From Pseudomonas marvdashtae (GTDB taxonomy: Bacteria > Pseudomonadota > Gammaproteobacteria > Pseudomonadales > Pseudomonadaceae), in contig NZ_JABWQX020000001.1 in the NCBI RefSeq assembly GCF_014268655.2, forward strand, positions 1,766,001 to 1,830,000: DNA of 64,000 bases. Direction: 5' to 3'. The translations under genes were made by a program, and so were the position numbers. Of the stretch, positions 10,411-22,532 are shown piece by piece; within the stretch, counting starts at the first letter, position 1, and each line of letters starts with the position of its first letter. The notes under the pieces were generated by a model. That model made no database searches. It saw nothing but the letters and a program-made list of their open reading frames with translations, and was not told the origin of the DNA.

Positions 10411-11421
10411 ATGAGCCAGTCCTTTGATATTGCCGTGATCGGCGCCACCGGTACTGTCGGCGAAACCCTAGTCCAGATTCTTGAAGAGCGGGATTTTCCG
10501 GTCGGCACCCTGCACCTGCTGGCCAGCAGCGAATCGGCGGGAAGCTCGGTGATGTTTCGCGGCAAAAACGTGCGGGTACGTGAGGTCGATGAATTTGATT
10601 TCAGCAAAGTCCAACTGGCGTTCTTCGCGGCCGGACCGGCGGTCACCCTGAGTTTCGCCCCGCGTGCCACGGCTGCCGGCTGTGCGCTGATAGATCTGTC
10701 CGGCGCGTTGTCGCCAGAACAGGCCCCGCAGATTGTGCCGGAGGCCAACCCGAAGAAGCTGGCTGGCCTGCGCAAGCCGATCCAAGTCAGCAGCCCCAGC
10801 GCCTCGGCGACGGTGTTGGCTGTTGCATTGGCACCGCTGCGCGAATACTTGGAGATGGAGCGCATCAGCCTGACCGCCAGCCTCGCCGTGTCCGCCCAAG
10901 GACGCGCGGCGGTGAGCGAGCTGGCGCGCCAGACCGCCGAGCTACTCAACGCTCGCCCACTTGAGCCGAAATTCTTCGATCGGCAGATGGCATTCAATCT
11001 GCTGGCCCAGGTCGGTGCTCCGGATGAACAGGGTCACACATCGCTGGAAAAACGCCTGGTGGGCGAGTTGCGCCAGGTGCTGGAACAACCTTTGTTAAAG
11101 ATTTCCGTCACTTGCATTCAAGCCCCGGTGTTTTTTGGCGATAGCTTTAGCGTGACCGTGCAGTCTGCCCGTGCCATTGACCTGGCGAAGATCAACGCAG
11201 CTCTGGAAGCGGCCCCTGGCATCGAGCTGGTAGACGCGGGCGATTACCCGACCCCAGTGGGGGATGCGGTGGGGCAGGACGTGGTTTATATCGGACGCGT
11301 ACGCGGCGGTATCGACGACCCGGCGGAACTAAATATGTGGCTGACGTCAGATAACGTGCGCAAGGGTGCGGCGCTCAATGCGGTGCAGGTGGCTGAGTTG
11401 TTGATAAAAGACCTGCTGTAA
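10411..11421 (+). CDS. Asd-like paralogue lacking the catalytic cysteine (Usg-type)
   Basis: A 336-residue homologue of aspartate-semialdehyde dehydrogenase directly after the real asd. The NADP-binding N-terminus (VIGATGTVGETL) and C-terminal VGRVRG-like segment are kept, but the active-site motif P-N-C-S-T reads P-S-A-S-A here (residues 129-133), placing alanine at the nucleophile. It cannot run the normal thioester chemistry. This matches the Usg-1 family next to truA in gamma-proteobacteria, whose role is not known to me. It has its own start region after the asd terminator and precedes fimV. Confidence 0.88.
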   Translation: MSQSFDIAVIGATGTVGETLVQILEERDFPVGTLHLLASSESAGSSVMFRGKNVRVREVDEFDFSKVQLAFFAAGPAVTLSFAPRATAAGCALIDLSGALSPEQAPQIVPEANPKKLAGLRKPIQVSSPSASATVLAVALAPLREYLEMERISLTASLAVSAQGRAAVSELARQTAELLNARPLEPKFFDRQMAFNLLAQVGAPDEQGHTSLEKRLVGELRQVLEQPLLKISVTCIQAPVFFGDSFSVTVQSARAIDLAKINAALEAAPGIELVDAGDYPTPVGDAVGQDVVYIGRVRGGIDDPAELNMWLTSDNVRKGAALNAVQVAELLIKDLL

Positions 11422-11631
11422 AAGATACTTGGCAACAATTTGTCGAATGGTTCTAGCTGGGCGCTATGCTTGGTCAGAATGCTGAAGGCGAACCTCCCTC
11501 CCGGGGACTTCTCCTGGGCATGAGTGAAACGATCGCGCGCGCCGTCGCTTCGGGGCTGCGCGCAATGCCTTACGGCAGCGGCATCAACACCTTCTCGCTG
11601 GCCGAGGAATGTTCAAACAAAGGAAGAGGCT

Positions 11632-14226
11632 ATGGTTCAAGTTCGCAAACTGGTGTTAGCAATAGCGGCCGCCTCGGCGCTGTCCTCCGGTATGGCGCAA
11701 GCGCTCGGGCTCGGGGAATTGACCCTGAAGTCGCCGCCGAACCAACCTCTTGTGGCGGAGATCGAGTTGCTCGATGTCCAGCAGCTGACGGCCGCCGAAG
11801 TCGTGCCAAGCCTGGCCCCGCCCGAAGAATTCGCCAAGGCAGGCATCGATCGCCAGGCGTTTCTCAATGACCTGAGCTTCACCCCGGTCATCAACGCCAA
11901 CGGCAAGAGCGTCCTGCGGGTAACGTCCAGTCGGCCAATGTCCGAGCCCATGGTCAAGTTCCTCGTGCAAGTGATGTGGCCCAATGGCCGTTTGCTGCGC
12001 GACTACAGTGTGCTGATCGATCCTTCCAAATTCTCGCCGCAGGCCGCCGATGCCGCCAGGGCCAAGCCGTCCCAGGCGGTCTCTTCGCCAGTAACCGGCG
12101 CCACCAAGCCTTCCCAATACACCACCACGCCGCGCGACACCCTGTGGGAAATCGCCGCCAAGGTGCGCAATGGCGGGTCCGTGCAGCAGACCATGCTGGC
12201 GATCCAAGCGCTGAATCCGAACGCATTCATCAACGGCAACATCAATCTCCTCAAGACCGGCCAAGTACTGCGCCTGCCGGACCCAGTGCAAAGCACCGCG
12301 TTGCCACAACCCCAGGCCATCGCTGAAGTGGCCGCGCAGAATGCTGCCTGGCGCCAGGGGCGTCGGGGTGTGGCAGGTAACGGTCGACAGCAGTTGGACG
12401 CCACCAAGCGTGGCGCTAATGAAGGCGCCCCAGCCCAGGCGGCCGGTCGCGATAACCTGAGCCTGGTTTCCGCCGAGTCGGCGAAGGCCGGCAACAAGGG
12501 CAAAGGGGCCGCTGGCGATGCCCAGGCGCTGAGCGACAAGCTTGCGGTGACGCAGGAGAGCCTCGATTCGGCCCGCCGCGACAATGAAGAACTGAAAAGC
12601 CGCATGGCCGATCTGCAAAGCCAGCTGGACAAGCTGCAGCGCCTGATCGAGCTGAAGAACAATCAACTGGCCACGATGCAGGGCGAGGGCGCCGCTGTTC
12701 CTCCGGCCGGCGGGTCGACCCCGACGATGTCGGCAGAGTTGACCCCTGGGCCGTCGGCACAAGCGCCGACACCAACGCCAGCACCCGAAGCCGCCTCAGA
12801 GGCGACTCCGCAGGCCACTCCGGTCGAGTCGACAGCTGCTGCTTCCGATGAGAAAAAGTACAACGACCTGCTGACCAATCCGATCCTGTTGGGTCTGATC
12901 GGCGGTGGCGCGTTGGTCCTCTTGCTCCTGCTGTTGTTGCTCGCCCGTCGCCGCAAGGCCCAGCAGGAAGCTGAGAAACATCTGCGCATGGCCCGAGCCC
13001 TCGAGGAGGAGGCCGACTTCTCCCCGGAGCTCGATCTGCCCCCGAGCAGCTTCGAGGGCATTGACGTTCCACCGCCAAGCGTAAAGCTCGAGCCCAAGCC
13101 AGCCCCGGCGCCAGTACCCAAGCCAGCGCCGTTGGTTGCGCCCGTGATCGTCACGCCACCGATCGCCGCACCGCTGGTGGCACCGGCCGCCGAGCCTTCC
13201 GATGACGATGTGTTGCCCCAGGCCCAGTCTCACATCGACCGCGGTCGCTTGAATCAGGCCGCTGACCTGCTGGAGCAAGGCATCAAGGCCGAGCCCCAGC
13301 GCAGCGATCTGCGATTGAAATTGATGGAGGTCTATGGCCAGCAAGGCGACCGCGACGCCTTTGTGGCCCAGGAGCGCCAACTGGTCGCCAACGGCGAGAA
13401 CTACGCGCAGGTTGAACAGCTCAAGAGCCGTTTCCCGGCCATGGCGGTCGCCGCCGGCGCAGGCTTGGCCGCTGCGGCGGTCGCCGCCGAACTGGATGCT
13501 CAATACGTCAAGTCGCTGCTGGAAGACACGCCGGCGACCAATGAAGAGCTCGACAGTGCCTTTGACTTGAGCCTGGACGATCTGGAAACACCGACCCCCG
13601 CGGCGCCGGAGCCTGCTGTCGAGCTGGACGCATTTCCAGCCGACGACGACTTGGACTTCGAGGCGCTGCTCAAGCAGCAGACCGAAGCCAATCAGGCTGA
13701 CGAAAGCCTCGACGATCTGTCGGACTTCGACCTGGACCTGGGTGCCGATGCTCCGGCGCCAGCCTTGGCTGATGAAGACTTCCTGCTGGACCTGGACGAC
13801 GATCTCAAAGGCTTGGACACGCCAGCCGCCGACACGCCTGCCCTGGATGACACCCCGTCCGACGATCTCGAGCTGCCAGCGGATTTCGATCTGTCCCTGG
13901 CCGACGAAATGGACGCCCAGGACCGGCCGAAAGACGCTTTCGAATCGGAGTTGGATGATGTCAACGCCGAGTTGGATCGCCTGTCCGACAGTCTGAGCCA
14001 GCCAACCTTCACCGCCGAAGATGCCTTGGCGAGTGCTGGCGATGAACCGGAAGACTTCGACTTCCTCAGCGGCACCAACGAAGTGGCAACCAAGCTCGAC
14101 CTGGCCCAGGCCTACATCGATATGGGCGACAGCGACGGTGCGCGGGATATCCTCGGCGAAGTCCTCAGCGAAGGCGACGCCACGCAGAAAAGCGAAGCGC
14201 AGGAAATGCTCTCGCGCCTGGCGTGA
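11632..14226 (+). CDS. fimV: FimV polar hub protein
   Basis: Inner-membrane hub for type IV pilus function, twitching and polar cAMP signalling in Pseudomonas. ATG 11632 follows AAGGAAGAGG and begins a clear signal peptide; longer upstream frames lack one. Of 864 residues: signal and FimV N-terminal domain (about 25-130), periplasmic LysM peptidoglycan-binding domain (about 163-217), coiled coil (about 298-350), Pro/Ala linker, one membrane helix (about 416-440, a run of Leu), a long acidic cytoplasmic part rich in Asp/Leu repeats, and the conserved C-terminal FimV TPR-like domain (about 816-864). The acidic repeats are the most variable part of the family. Confidence 0.95.
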   Translation: MVQVRKLVLAIAAASALSSGMAQALGLGELTLKSPPNQPLVAEIELLDVQQLTAAEVVPSLAPPEEFAKAGIDRQAFLNDLSFTPVINANGKSVLRVTSSRPMSEPMVKFLVQVMWPNGRLLRDYSVLIDPSKFSPQAADAARAKPSQAVSSPVTGATKPSQYTTTPRDTLWEIAAKVRNGGSVQQTMLAIQALNPNAFINGNINLLKTGQVLRLPDPVQSTALPQPQAIAEVAAQNAAWRQGRRGVAGNGRQQLDATKRGANEGAPAQAAGRDNLSLVSAESAKAGNKGKGAAGDAQALSDKLAVTQESLDSARRDNEELKSRMADLQSQLDKLQRLIELKNNQLATMQGEGAAVPPAGGSTPTMSAELTPGPSAQAPTPTPAPEAASEATPQATPVESTAAASDEKKYNDLLTNPILLGLIGGGALVLLLLLLLLARRRKAQQEAEKHLRMARALEEEADFSPELDLPPSSFEGIDVPPPSVKLEPKPAPAPVPKPAPLVAPVIVTPPIAAPLVAPAAEPSDDDVLPQAQSHIDRGRLNQAADLLEQGIKAEPQRSDLRLKLMEVYGQQGDRDAFVAQERQLVANGENYAQVEQLKSRFPAMAVAAGAGLAAAAVAAELDAQYVKSLLEDTPATNEELDSAFDLSLDDLETPTPAAPEPAVELDAFPADDDLDFEALLKQQTEANQADESLDDLSDFDLDLGADAPAPALADEDFLLDLDDDLKGLDTPAADTPALDDTPSDDLELPADFDLSLADEMDAQDRPKDAFESELDDVNAELDRLSDSLSQPTFTAEDALASAGDEPEDFDFLSGTNEVATKLDLAQAYIDMGDSDGARDILGEVLSEGDATQKSEAQEMLSRLA

Positions 14227-14240
14227 GTCAGCAGTAGACC

Positions 14241-14275
14241 AAGAACGGCAGCCGATGAGGCTGCCGTTCTTGTTT
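14241..14275 (+). terminator. Terminator after fimV
   Basis: Perfect 13-bp stem AAGAACGGCAGCC (14241-14253) / GGCTGCCGTTCTT (14259-14271) with a 5-base loop and a short T-rich tail. Confidence 0.88.
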
Positions 14276-14376
14276 GCGCGCGATTCATCGTGGCGAAGGA
14301 CCGCCGGTTGCACTGGCATCCCGTCGCTGCGGCCTTATAATGCCCGCCTTTGCGTATCTCAGCAGGCTGTAATTCC

Positions 14377-15231
14377 TTGGCAAACATAGACAACCCAGCC
14401 GCCGAAATGGCGGCCGACGGCTTCTTCCGGATCGCCCTGGGCGTTGAATACAAAGGCTCGCGCTATCGCGGCTGGCAGCGTCAGGCCTCCGGCGTACTGA
14501 CGGTGCAGGAAACCCTTGAAAACGCGCTGTCCAAAGTCGCCGACTCGCCCGTGTCGCTGCATTGCGCCGGGCGTACCGATGCCGGCGTGCATGCCTGCGG
14601 CCAGGTGGTGCATTTCGACACCCAGGTCGAGCGCTCGATGAAAGCCTGGGTCATGGGCGCCAACATCAACTTGCCCCACGACGTCAGCGTCAGCTGGGCC
14701 AAGGCGATGCCTGCGCATTTTCACGCGCGCTTCAAGGCCATCGCCCGGCGTTATCGCTACGTGATCTACAACGACCAGATCCGTCCGGCGCACCTGAACG
14801 AAGAAATCACCTGGAACCACCGCCCGCTGGACGTCGAACGCATGGCCGAGGCCGCGCAATACCTGGTCGGTGTCCATGACTTCAGTGCCTTTCGCGCCGG
14901 CCAGTGCCAAGCCAAGTCGCCGATCAAGGAACTGCATCACCTGCGCGTGACTCGTCACGGCAAGATGATCGTGCTCGACATCCGCGCGAGCGCATTCCTG
15001 CATCACATGGTGCGCAACATTGCCGGCGTGCTGATGACCATTGGCGCGGGTGAGCGACCGGTGGAATGGATCAAGGAAGTGCTCGAGAGCCGCATCCGCC
15101 GTACCGGTGGCGTCACCGCGCACCCGTTTGGCTTGTATCTGGTGCAGGTGGAATACCACGATGAGTTCGAGCTGCCGGAACGTTACATCGGGCCACATTT
15201 CCTCACGGGCTTCTCGGAACTCGACGGCTGA
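14377..15231 (+). CDS. truA: tRNA pseudouridine(38-40) synthase
   Basis: Converts uridines 38-40 of tRNA anticodon stems to pseudouridine. The catalytic aspartate is in CAGRTDAGVHACGQ, and FRAGQCQAKS and LHHMVRNIAG are family motifs. The start is uncertain: TTG 14377 (284 residues) has an AGCAGG-like ribosome site, while ATG 14407 gives 274 residues beginning MAADGFF. The core from GFFRIALGVEY onward is unambiguous. It lies between fimV and trpF, the standard Pseudomonas order. Confidence 0.93.
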   Translation: MANIDNPAAEMAADGFFRIALGVEYKGSRYRGWQRQASGVLTVQETLENALSKVADSPVSLHCAGRTDAGVHACGQVVHFDTQVERSMKAWVMGANINLPHDVSVSWAKAMPAHFHARFKAIARRYRYVIYNDQIRPAHLNEEITWNHRPLDVERMAEAAQYLVGVHDFSAFRAGQCQAKSPIKELHHLRVTRHGKMIVLDIRASAFLHHMVRNIAGVLMTIGAGERPVEWIKEVLESRIRRTGGVTAHPFGLYLVQVEYHDEFELPERYIGPHFLTGFSELDG

Positions 15232-15294
15232 CGGCCTTCGTTGCATTTGTTACCATCCGGGACTTTCACGGATTTGCCTGAGGGTTTACCCACC

Positions 15295-15918
15295 ATGCCG
15301 GTCGTTCGCAGCAAGATTTGCGGGATCACCCGCGTCGAGGACGCGTTGGCGGCGGTCGAGGCCGGTGCGGACGCCATCGGGCTGGTGTTCTATGCCAAGA
15401 GCCCGCGAGCGGTGACGGTGCAGCAGGCGAGGGCGATCATCCGGGCGTTGCCGCCGTTCGTGACCCCTGTAGGGTTGTTCGTCAACGCCAGCCGTTGCGA
15501 GCTGGGCGAGATCCTCGATGCGGTGCCGCTGGCCATGCTGCAGTTCCATGGCGACGAGACGCCGGACGATTGCGAGGGCTGGCATCGACCCTATATCAAG
15601 GCGTTGCGGGTCAAGGCAGGCGATGACATTTCGGCCAGTTGCCAAGCCTTTTCCGGTGCCAGCGGCATCCTGCTGGACACCTACGTGGAAGGCGTTCCGG
15701 GTGGGACTGGCGAAGCGTTCGACTGGGCTTTGGTGCCTCGAGGTCTTTGCAAGCCGATCATCCTCGCCGGTGGCCTGACCGTGCAGAACGTGGCTGAGGC
15801 CATTGCCCATGTTCGCCCCTATGCGGTGGACGTCAGCGGCGGGGTGGAGCAGGCCAAGGGCATCAAGGATCAGGCAAAGATTCGCGCGTTCATGGCTGCT
15901 GTTCGCAACAGCCAGTAG
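15295..15918 (+). CDS. trpF: Phosphoribosylanthranilate isomerase
   Basis: Amadori rearrangement in tryptophan synthesis. TIM barrel of 207 residues starting at ATG 15295 ([13 protein letters not shown]); the general-base cysteine is in KICGIT and the general-acid aspartate in [16 protein letters not shown] and AGGLTVQN are also typical. The longer frame from 15241 adds a non-conserved leader. It is 63 bases after truA. Confidence 0.96.
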   Translation: MPVVRSKICGITRVEDALAAVEAGADAIGLVFYAKSPRAVTVQQARAIIRALPPFVTPVGLFVNASRCELGEILDAVPLAMLQFHGDETPDDCEGWHRPYIKALRVKAGDDISASCQAFSGASGILLDTYVEGVPGGTGEAFDWALVPRGLCKPIILAGGLTVQNVAEAIAHVRPYAVDVSGGVEQAKGIKDQAKIRAFMAAVRNSQ

Positions 15919-16183
15919 TCAATGTGACGGCTGGCAGACTGCCGCCGTCCATACCTGCACTGTACAAAGCAGGCAGGCACCGCCTCCGGGTGGGTCGATA
16001 GCGTAGTGGCGACCGCAGTGCAGCGGTTGTCGGGATGGCTGAGGAGGTTGGGCTGCACGCAGGTCATGTTTCGCGCTGACCGTGGTGGCCGTTCGATCCT
16101 CGCCGCACAATGAATTTAGCTCAAGGGCATACGCGGGGCCGCGAACCAAAGCGTTCGGGCCGCCGGTACTGGAGAAAGAAAGC

Positions 16184-17104
16184 ATGAGCAACTGGTTGGT
16201 AGACAAACTGATCCCTTCGATCATGCGTTCCGAGGTGAAGAAAAGCTCGGTGCCTGAAGGTCTGTGGCACAAATGTCCGTCCTGCGAGGCGGTGCTGTAC
16301 CGTCCCGAGCTGGAAAAGACCCTGGACGTTTGCCCCAAGTGCAACCACCACATGCGCATCGGCGCGCGTGCCCGTATCGATATTTTCCTCGACGCAGAAG
16401 GTCGCGTGGAACTTGGCGCCGACCTGGAGCCGGTGGACCGCCTGAAATTCCGCGACGGCAAGAAGTACAAGGATCGCCTGACCGCTGCCCAGAAGCAGAC
16501 CGGTGAAAAAGACGCTCTGGTGTCCATGAGCGGTACCTTGCTGGGCATGCCGGTGGTGGTTTCGGCTTTCGAGTTCTCCTTCATGGGCGGTTCCATGGGC
16601 GCCATCGTCGGCGAGCGCTTCGTTCGCGCCGCCAACTACGCCCTGGAAAACCGTTGCCCGATGATCTGCTTCGCCGCTTCCGGCGGTGCGCGGATGCAGG
16701 AAGCGCTGATCTCTCTGATGCAAATGGCCAAGACCTCGGCGGTGCTGGCGCGTCTGCGTGAAGAAGGCATTCCGTTCATCTCGGTGCTGACCGACCCGGT
16801 CTACGGCGGTGTTTCCGCCAGTCTGGCGATGCTGGGCGACGTGATCGTCGGCGAGCCGAAGGCGCTGATCGGCTTTGCCGGCCCGCGTGTGATCGAGCAG
16901 ACCGTGCGCGAGAAGCTGCCGGAAGGCTTCCAGCGCAGTGAGTTCCTCTTGGAGCACGGCGCCATCGATATGATCATTCACCGCCAGGAACTGCGTCCGC
17001 GCCTGGGCAACCTGCTGGCGCAGCTGATGGGCCTGCCGACGCCGAAATTCGTCGCCGCACCGATCGAGCCGATCGTGGTTCCGCCAGTGCCTGCCGGGCT
17101 ATGA
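16184..17104 (+). CDS. accD: Acetyl-CoA carboxylase carboxyltransferase beta subunit
   Basis: Transfers the carboxyl group from biotin carrier protein to acetyl-CoA, with AccA. ATG 16184 follows GGAGAAAG. The N-terminal four-cysteine zinc finger is CPSC...CPKC (about residues 29-51), and [12 protein letters not shown] and ASGGARMQE form the carboxyltransferase site. 306 residues. The 265-base stretch between trpF and accD holds no gene I can support. Its stop overlaps the folC start. Confidence 0.97.
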   Translation: MSNWLVDKLIPSIMRSEVKKSSVPEGLWHKCPSCEAVLYRPELEKTLDVCPKCNHHMRIGARARIDIFLDAEGRVELGADLEPVDRLKFRDGKKYKDRLTAAQKQTGEKDALVSMSGTLLGMPVVVSAFEFSFMGGSMGAIVGERFVRAANYALENRCPMICFAASGGARMQEALISLMQMAKTSAVLARLREEGIPFISVLTDPVYGGVSASLAMLGDVIVGEPKALIGFAGPRVIEQTVREKLPEGFQRSEFLLEHGAIDMIIHRQELRPRLGNLLAQLMGLPTPKFVAAPIEPIVVPPVPAGL

Positions 17105-18408
17105 CCCAACGCACCCTGGGCGACTGGCTTGCCTACCTCGAGCAGTTGCATCCATCGGCCATCGACATGGGGCTGGAGCGCTCGCAAGCGGTAGCGTCCC
17201 GCATGGGACTGGCCAAGCCGGCGCCCCGGGTCATCACGGTGACCGGCACCAACGGCAAGGGTTCGACCTGCGCCTTTGTGGCTTCGCTGCTGCGTGCCCA
17301 GGGGCTGAGCGTCGGGGTCTACAGTTCGCCGCACCTGCTGCGCTACAACGAGCGGGTACAGGTGAACGGCGTCGAGGCGACTGACGCCCAGCTGTGCGAA
17401 GCCTTTGCCGCGGTGGAAGCCGGGCGGGGCGAAACATCCCTTACCTATTTTGAGATGGGCACCCTCGCGGCGTTCTGGTTGTTCGTTCGTGCCGGCCTGG
17501 ATGCTGTCGTGCTGGAAGTCGGCCTGGGCGGACGGCTGGATGCGGTCAACCTTGTCGATGCGGACGTCGCGCTGGTCACCAGCATTGGCGTGGACCATGC
17601 CGATTACCTGGGTGATACCCGTGAATCCGTGGCGTTCGAAAAAGCCGGCATCTTCCGCCAGGGCGCGCCCGCGCTCTGTGGCGACCTCGATCCGCCGCAG
17701 CCTTTGCTGGACAAGGTTCGCGAGCTGGGCTGCCCATTCTTCCTGCGCGGGCGGGATTTCGACCTGGCGATGACCGAGCAGCATTGGCAGTGGCGCGGCA
17801 CCGATGCCAAGGGCAACCCGGTGGAGCTGCATGATCTGCCGCTGCTCGACCTGCCGATGGAAAACGCCGCGCTGGCGCTCCAGGCTTACTCGTTGTTGGG
17901 CTTGCCTTGGGACGCCGGCCAGAGTATCCAGGCGTTGCAGGCAACCCGCGTCGTCGGTCGTCTCGACCGCCGTTCGTTCGATTGGCAAGGCAAGCGCATC
18001 AACCTGCTGCTGGATGTCGGCCATAACCCCCATGCGGCCCAGTACCTGGCCGAGCGCCTGGCGCGACGGCCGGTGGCAGGCAAGCGTTTGGCGGTGTTCG
18101 GGCTGCTGTCGGACAAGGACTTGGATGGCGTTGTCGACGCGTTGAATGCTAGTGTCCAGCATTGGGCCGTGGCGCCGCTGGATTCACCGCGCTCGCGTCC
18201 GGCAGGCGAGTTGAAGGCAGCATTGCAGCGTCGTGGCGCTTCGGTTGATGCCTATGGCAGCGTGACTGACGCGTTGGAAGGGCAGTGCGCCCTGGCGACG
18301 GCCGCTGATGAGATCCTGCTGTTCGGATCATTTTTTTGCGTTGCCGAGGCCCTTCAATGGTTAGCCCGGCGCTCCACGGAGGAAGCTGCAGATGGCATTG
18401 CTGGATAA
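17101..18408 (+). CDS. folC: Bifunctional folylpolyglutamate/dihydrofolate synthase
   Basis: ATP-dependent addition of glutamate to dihydropteroate and to reduced folates. 435 residues; P-loop [31 protein letters not shown], and the Mur-ligase-like [22 protein letters not shown] overlaps the accD stop by four bases (ATGA), so translation is coupled. The accD-folC pairing is standard in gamma-proteobacteria. Confidence 0.96.
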   Translation: MTQRTLGDWLAYLEQLHPSAIDMGLERSQAVASRMGLAKPAPRVITVTGTNGKGSTCAFVASLLRAQGLSVGVYSSPHLLRYNERVQVNGVEATDAQLCEAFAAVEAGRGETSLTYFEMGTLAAFWLFVRAGLDAVVLEVGLGGRLDAVNLVDADVALVTSIGVDHADYLGDTRESVAFEKAGIFRQGAPALCGDLDPPQPLLDKVRELGCPFFLRGRDFDLAMTEQHWQWRGTDAKGNPVELHDLPLLDLPMENAALALQAYSLLGLPWDAGQSIQALQATRVVGRLDRRSFDWQGKRINLLLDVGHNPHAAQYLAERLARRPVAGKRLAVFGLLSDKDLDGVVDALNASVQHWAVAPLDSPRSRPAGELKAALQRRGASVDAYGSVTDALEGQCALATAADEILLFGSFFCVAEALQWLARRSTEEAADGIAG

Positions 18409-19066
18409 AGCGTACAAGCAGCGCATGGTCGGGGCCTTGGTATTGGTGGCCTTGGCAGTGATTTTCCTGCCGATGCTGTTTTCCCGTCAGGACGAGCAGC
18501 GCCAGGTCACGGTTGATGCTCCGTCCGCGCCCCAGGCGCCATCCGTGCCGCCGGTACAGGTCGAACCGGTGGCGGTGCCCGAGCCGCAGGCGTTGCCTCA
18601 AGAGCCTGTTCCGAGCGACGAGGAACTGGCCGAGCAATCCACCGAGCCTTCCGCGCCGACTGCCTCCGCGCCCGCTGCCGTAGCGCCTGCTCCGTCGGCG
18701 CCGAGCAAGCCGGTCGTTGCGCCAACGCCTGTTCCGGCCACACCAGCGGTCAAGCCGCCGCCAAGCCAGCCGATCACCCCCGCTACCAAGCCGGACACCA
18801 CGCAAAGTCGCGTCGATGCCAACGGCCTGTCGGTCAGTTGGTCAGTGCAACTGGCGAGCCTCACCAGCCGCGAAAGCGCTGAAAAACTGCAGAAAAACCT
18901 GCGCAGCCAAGGCTATAACGCCTATATCCGTTCCGCCGATGGCAAGAACCGGGTGTTTGTCGGCCCGCTGATCGAGCGTGCCGAAGCCGACCGCCTGCGT
19001 GACCTGCTCAATCGCCAGCAAAACCTCAAGGGTTTCGTGGTGCGTTTCCAGCCAGAGCGCGGTTGA
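18392..19066 (+). CDS. SPOR-domain membrane protein (DedD-like)
   Basis: A 224-residue bitopic protein: short cytoplasmic N-terminus, one membrane helix (about 11-30), a Pro/Ala/Val-rich periplasmic linker, then a SPOR domain (about 150-224; WSVQLASLTSRESAEKL, GYNAYIR, RVFVGPL). SPOR domains bind glycan strands lacking stem peptides at the division septum. Start overlaps folC by 17 bases. The position folC-dedD-cvpA-purF matches the E. coli and Pseudomonas order, so DedD is a fair name. Confidence 0.9.
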   Translation: MALLDKAYKQRMVGALVLVALAVIFLPMLFSRQDEQRQVTVDAPSAPQAPSVPPVQVEPVAVPEPQALPQEPVPSDEELAEQSTEPSAPTASAPAAVAPAPSAPSKPVVAPTPVPATPAVKPPPSQPITPATKPDTTQSRVDANGLSVSWSVQLASLTSRESAEKLQKNLRSQGYNAYIRSADGKNRVFVGPLIERAEADRLRDLLNRQQNLKGFVVRFQPERG

Positions 19067-19156
19067 ACGGCCATTTAGCTGATTTGAGTCATGCAGCTTA
19101 CCGACAGCCCTGCGCTCTGCTAAAATGCGCCGCCTTATCCGTCTGTAGGCTGCACC

Positions 19157-19717
19157 GTGCCATTTACCTGGGTTGACTGGGCGATCGTTGCGATCGTCGC
19201 CATCTCCGCATTGATCAGTCTGAGCCGCGGCTTCGTCAAGGAAGCCCTCTCGCTGCTGACTTGGATCATCGCGGGAGTCGTCGCCTGGATGTTTGGTGGC
19301 TCGCTGTCCCAGTACCTCGCCGGATACATCGAAACCCCATCGGCTCGCGTGATCGCGGGTTGTGCCATCTTGTTTATCGCCACCTTGCTGGTTGGCGCAA
19401 TGATCAACTATCTGATCGGTGAACTGATTCGCGTCACCGGGCTTTCCGGGACCGACCGGTTCCTGGGCATGGCCTTCGGCGCGGCGCGTGGCGCGTTGCT
19501 GGTGGTCGTGGCCGTCGGGCTGCTGAGCCTGGGGCCGGTCCAACAGGATACGTGGTGGCAGGAGTCCCGGCTCGTGCCACAATTTCTATTGGTCGCAGAC
19601 TGGTCCAAGAACCTGATCCTGGGTTGGAGCAGTCAGTGGCTTGCCAGCGGTATCAGCGTACCCGCTGAAATACCGTTCAAGGAACACCTCTTGCCGATGG
19701 CCAAAACGCCGCAGTGA
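19157..19717 (+). CDS. cvpA: CvpA family membrane protein
   Basis: A 186-residue inner-membrane protein with about four hydrophobic helices, starting at GTG 19157 (MPFTWVDWAIVAIVAISALI). The GFVKEALSLLTWI and GRDRFLGMAFG-like stretches (here GTDRFLGMAFGAARG) are family signatures. CvpA is linked to colicin V export, bile tolerance and biofilm; the mechanism is unclear. It is the usual partner of purF. Confidence 0.92.
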   Translation: MPFTWVDWAIVAIVAISALISLSRGFVKEALSLLTWIIAGVVAWMFGGSLSQYLAGYIETPSARVIAGCAILFIATLLVGAMINYLIGELIRVTGLSGTDRFLGMAFGAARGALLVVVAVGLLSLGPVQQDTWWQESRLVPQFLLVADWSKNLILGWSSQWLASGISVPAEIPFKEHLLPMAKTPQ

Positions 19718-19758
19718 GTGTTGTTCAGTTCAGATCCATTAAGTAGGGGTTGCGTCGC

Positions 19759-21264
<1,506 letters not shown>

Positions 21265-21270
21265 GTCACG

Positions 21271-21299
21271 AACCGGCCCTGAGGGGCCGGTTTGCGTTT
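21271..21299 (+). terminator. Hairpin after purF
   Basis: Perfect 9-bp stem AACCGGCCC (21271-21279) / GGGCCGGTT (21284-21292) with a 4-base loop; the downstream T run is interrupted, so termination may be partial before metZ. Confidence 0.65.
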
Positions 21300-21320
21300 A
21301 ACCGATTAAGGAGTGACAGC

Positions 21321-22532
21321 ATGAGTCAGGATTGGGATGCCGGTCGGCTGGACAGCGACCTAGAAGGCGTAGCGTTCGATACCCTGGCGGTTCGCGCGGG
21401 TCAGCACCGTACACCGGAAGCCGAGCATGGCGATCCGATGTTCTTCACCTCCAGCTACGTCTTCCGCACCGCCGCCGATGCCGCGGCGCGCTTTGCCGGT
21501 GAGGTGCCGGGCAATGTCTATTCGCGTTATACCAATCCGACCGTCCGGGCATTCGAGGAGCGCATCGCCGCCCTGGAAGGTGCCGAGCAAGCCGTCGCCA
21601 CCGCCACTGGCATGGCCGCGATCATGGCGGTCGTGATGAGCCTGTGCAGCGCTGGCGATCATGTACTGGTGTCACGCAGCGTTTTTGGCTCGACCATCAG
21701 CCTGTTCGAGAAGTACTTCAAGCGCTTTGGCGTGGAGGTCGACTACGTACCCCTGGCGGACCTGTCCGCTTGGGATGCCGCGGTCAAGGCCAATACCAAG
21801 CTGCTGTTCGTCGAATCGCCGTCCAATCCGCTCGCTGAACTGGTGGACATCGCCGCGTTGGCGGAGATCGCCCACGCCAAGGGCGCCATGCTGGTGGTCG
21901 ACAACTGCTTCTGTACCCCGGCGCTGCAACAGCCGCTCAAATTGGGCGCGGATGTGGTGGTGCACTCGGCCACCAAGTTCATCGACGGCCAAGGCCGTTG
22001 CATGGGCGGCGTTGTCGCCGGTCGTGGCGAGCAGATGAAAGAAGTGGTGGGTTTCCTGCGCACTGCCGGGCCGACCCTCAGCCCGTTCAACGCCTGGATC
22101 TTCCTCAAGGGCCTGGAAACCCTCGGCCTGCGCATGAAAGCCCATTGCGCCAACGCCCAGGTCCTGGCCGAGTGGCTGGAGCAGCAGGACGGCATCGAGA
22201 AAGTCCATTACGCCGGGCTCAAGAGCCATCCTCAACACGATCTGGCGGCGCGCCAGCAACGCGGTTTCGGCGCTGTGGTGAGTTTCGAAGTCAAGGGGGG
22301 CAAGGAGGGCGCCTGGCGCTTCATTGATGCCACTCGACTGATTTCCATCACCGCCAACCTGGGTGACAGCAAGACCACCATCACGCACCCGAGCACCACG
22401 TCCCATGGCCGCCTTTCGCCGCAGGAGCGTGAAGCGGCGGGCATCCGCGACAGTCTGATCCGCGTTGCGGTCGGCCTGGAAGACGTAGCGGACCTGCAAG
22501 CCGACTTGGCCCGCGGGTTGGCGGCCTTGTGA
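21321..22532 (+). CDS. metZ: O-succinylhomoserine sulfhydrylase
   Basis: PLP enzyme that makes homocysteine directly from O-succinylhomoserine and sulfide, the Pseudomonas route to methionine. 403 residues of the Cys/Met metabolism family; the PLP lysine is in [13 protein letters not shown], with YSRYTNPT and EG(A)[12 protein letters not shown] typical. AAGGAGTGACAGC supplies the ribosome site. Its stop overlaps the start of the next gene. Confidence 0.95.
   Translation: MSQDWDAGRLDSDLEGVAFDTLAVRAGQHRTPEAEHGDPMFFTSSYVFRTAADAAARFAGEVPGNVYSRYTNPTVRAFEERIAALEGAEQAVATATGMAAIMAVVMSLCSAGDHVLVSRSVFGSTISLFEKYFKRFGVEVDYVPLADLSAWDAAVKANTKLLFVESPSNPLAELVDIAALAEIAHAKGAMLVVDNCFCTPALQQPLKLGADVVVHSATKFIDGQGRCMGGVVAGRGEQMKEVVGFLRTAGPTLSPFNAWIFLKGLETLGLRMKAHCANAQVLAEWLEQQDGIEKVHYAGLKSHPQHDLAARQQRGFGAVVSFEVKGGKEGAWRFIDATRLISITANLGDSKTTITHPSTTSHGRLSPQEREAAGIRDSLIRVAVGLEDVADLQADLARGLAAL

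Noticed and set aside
12796..14319. 507-codon minus-strand open frame across fimV
   Set aside because: Antisense shadow of the repetitive acidic part of fimV.
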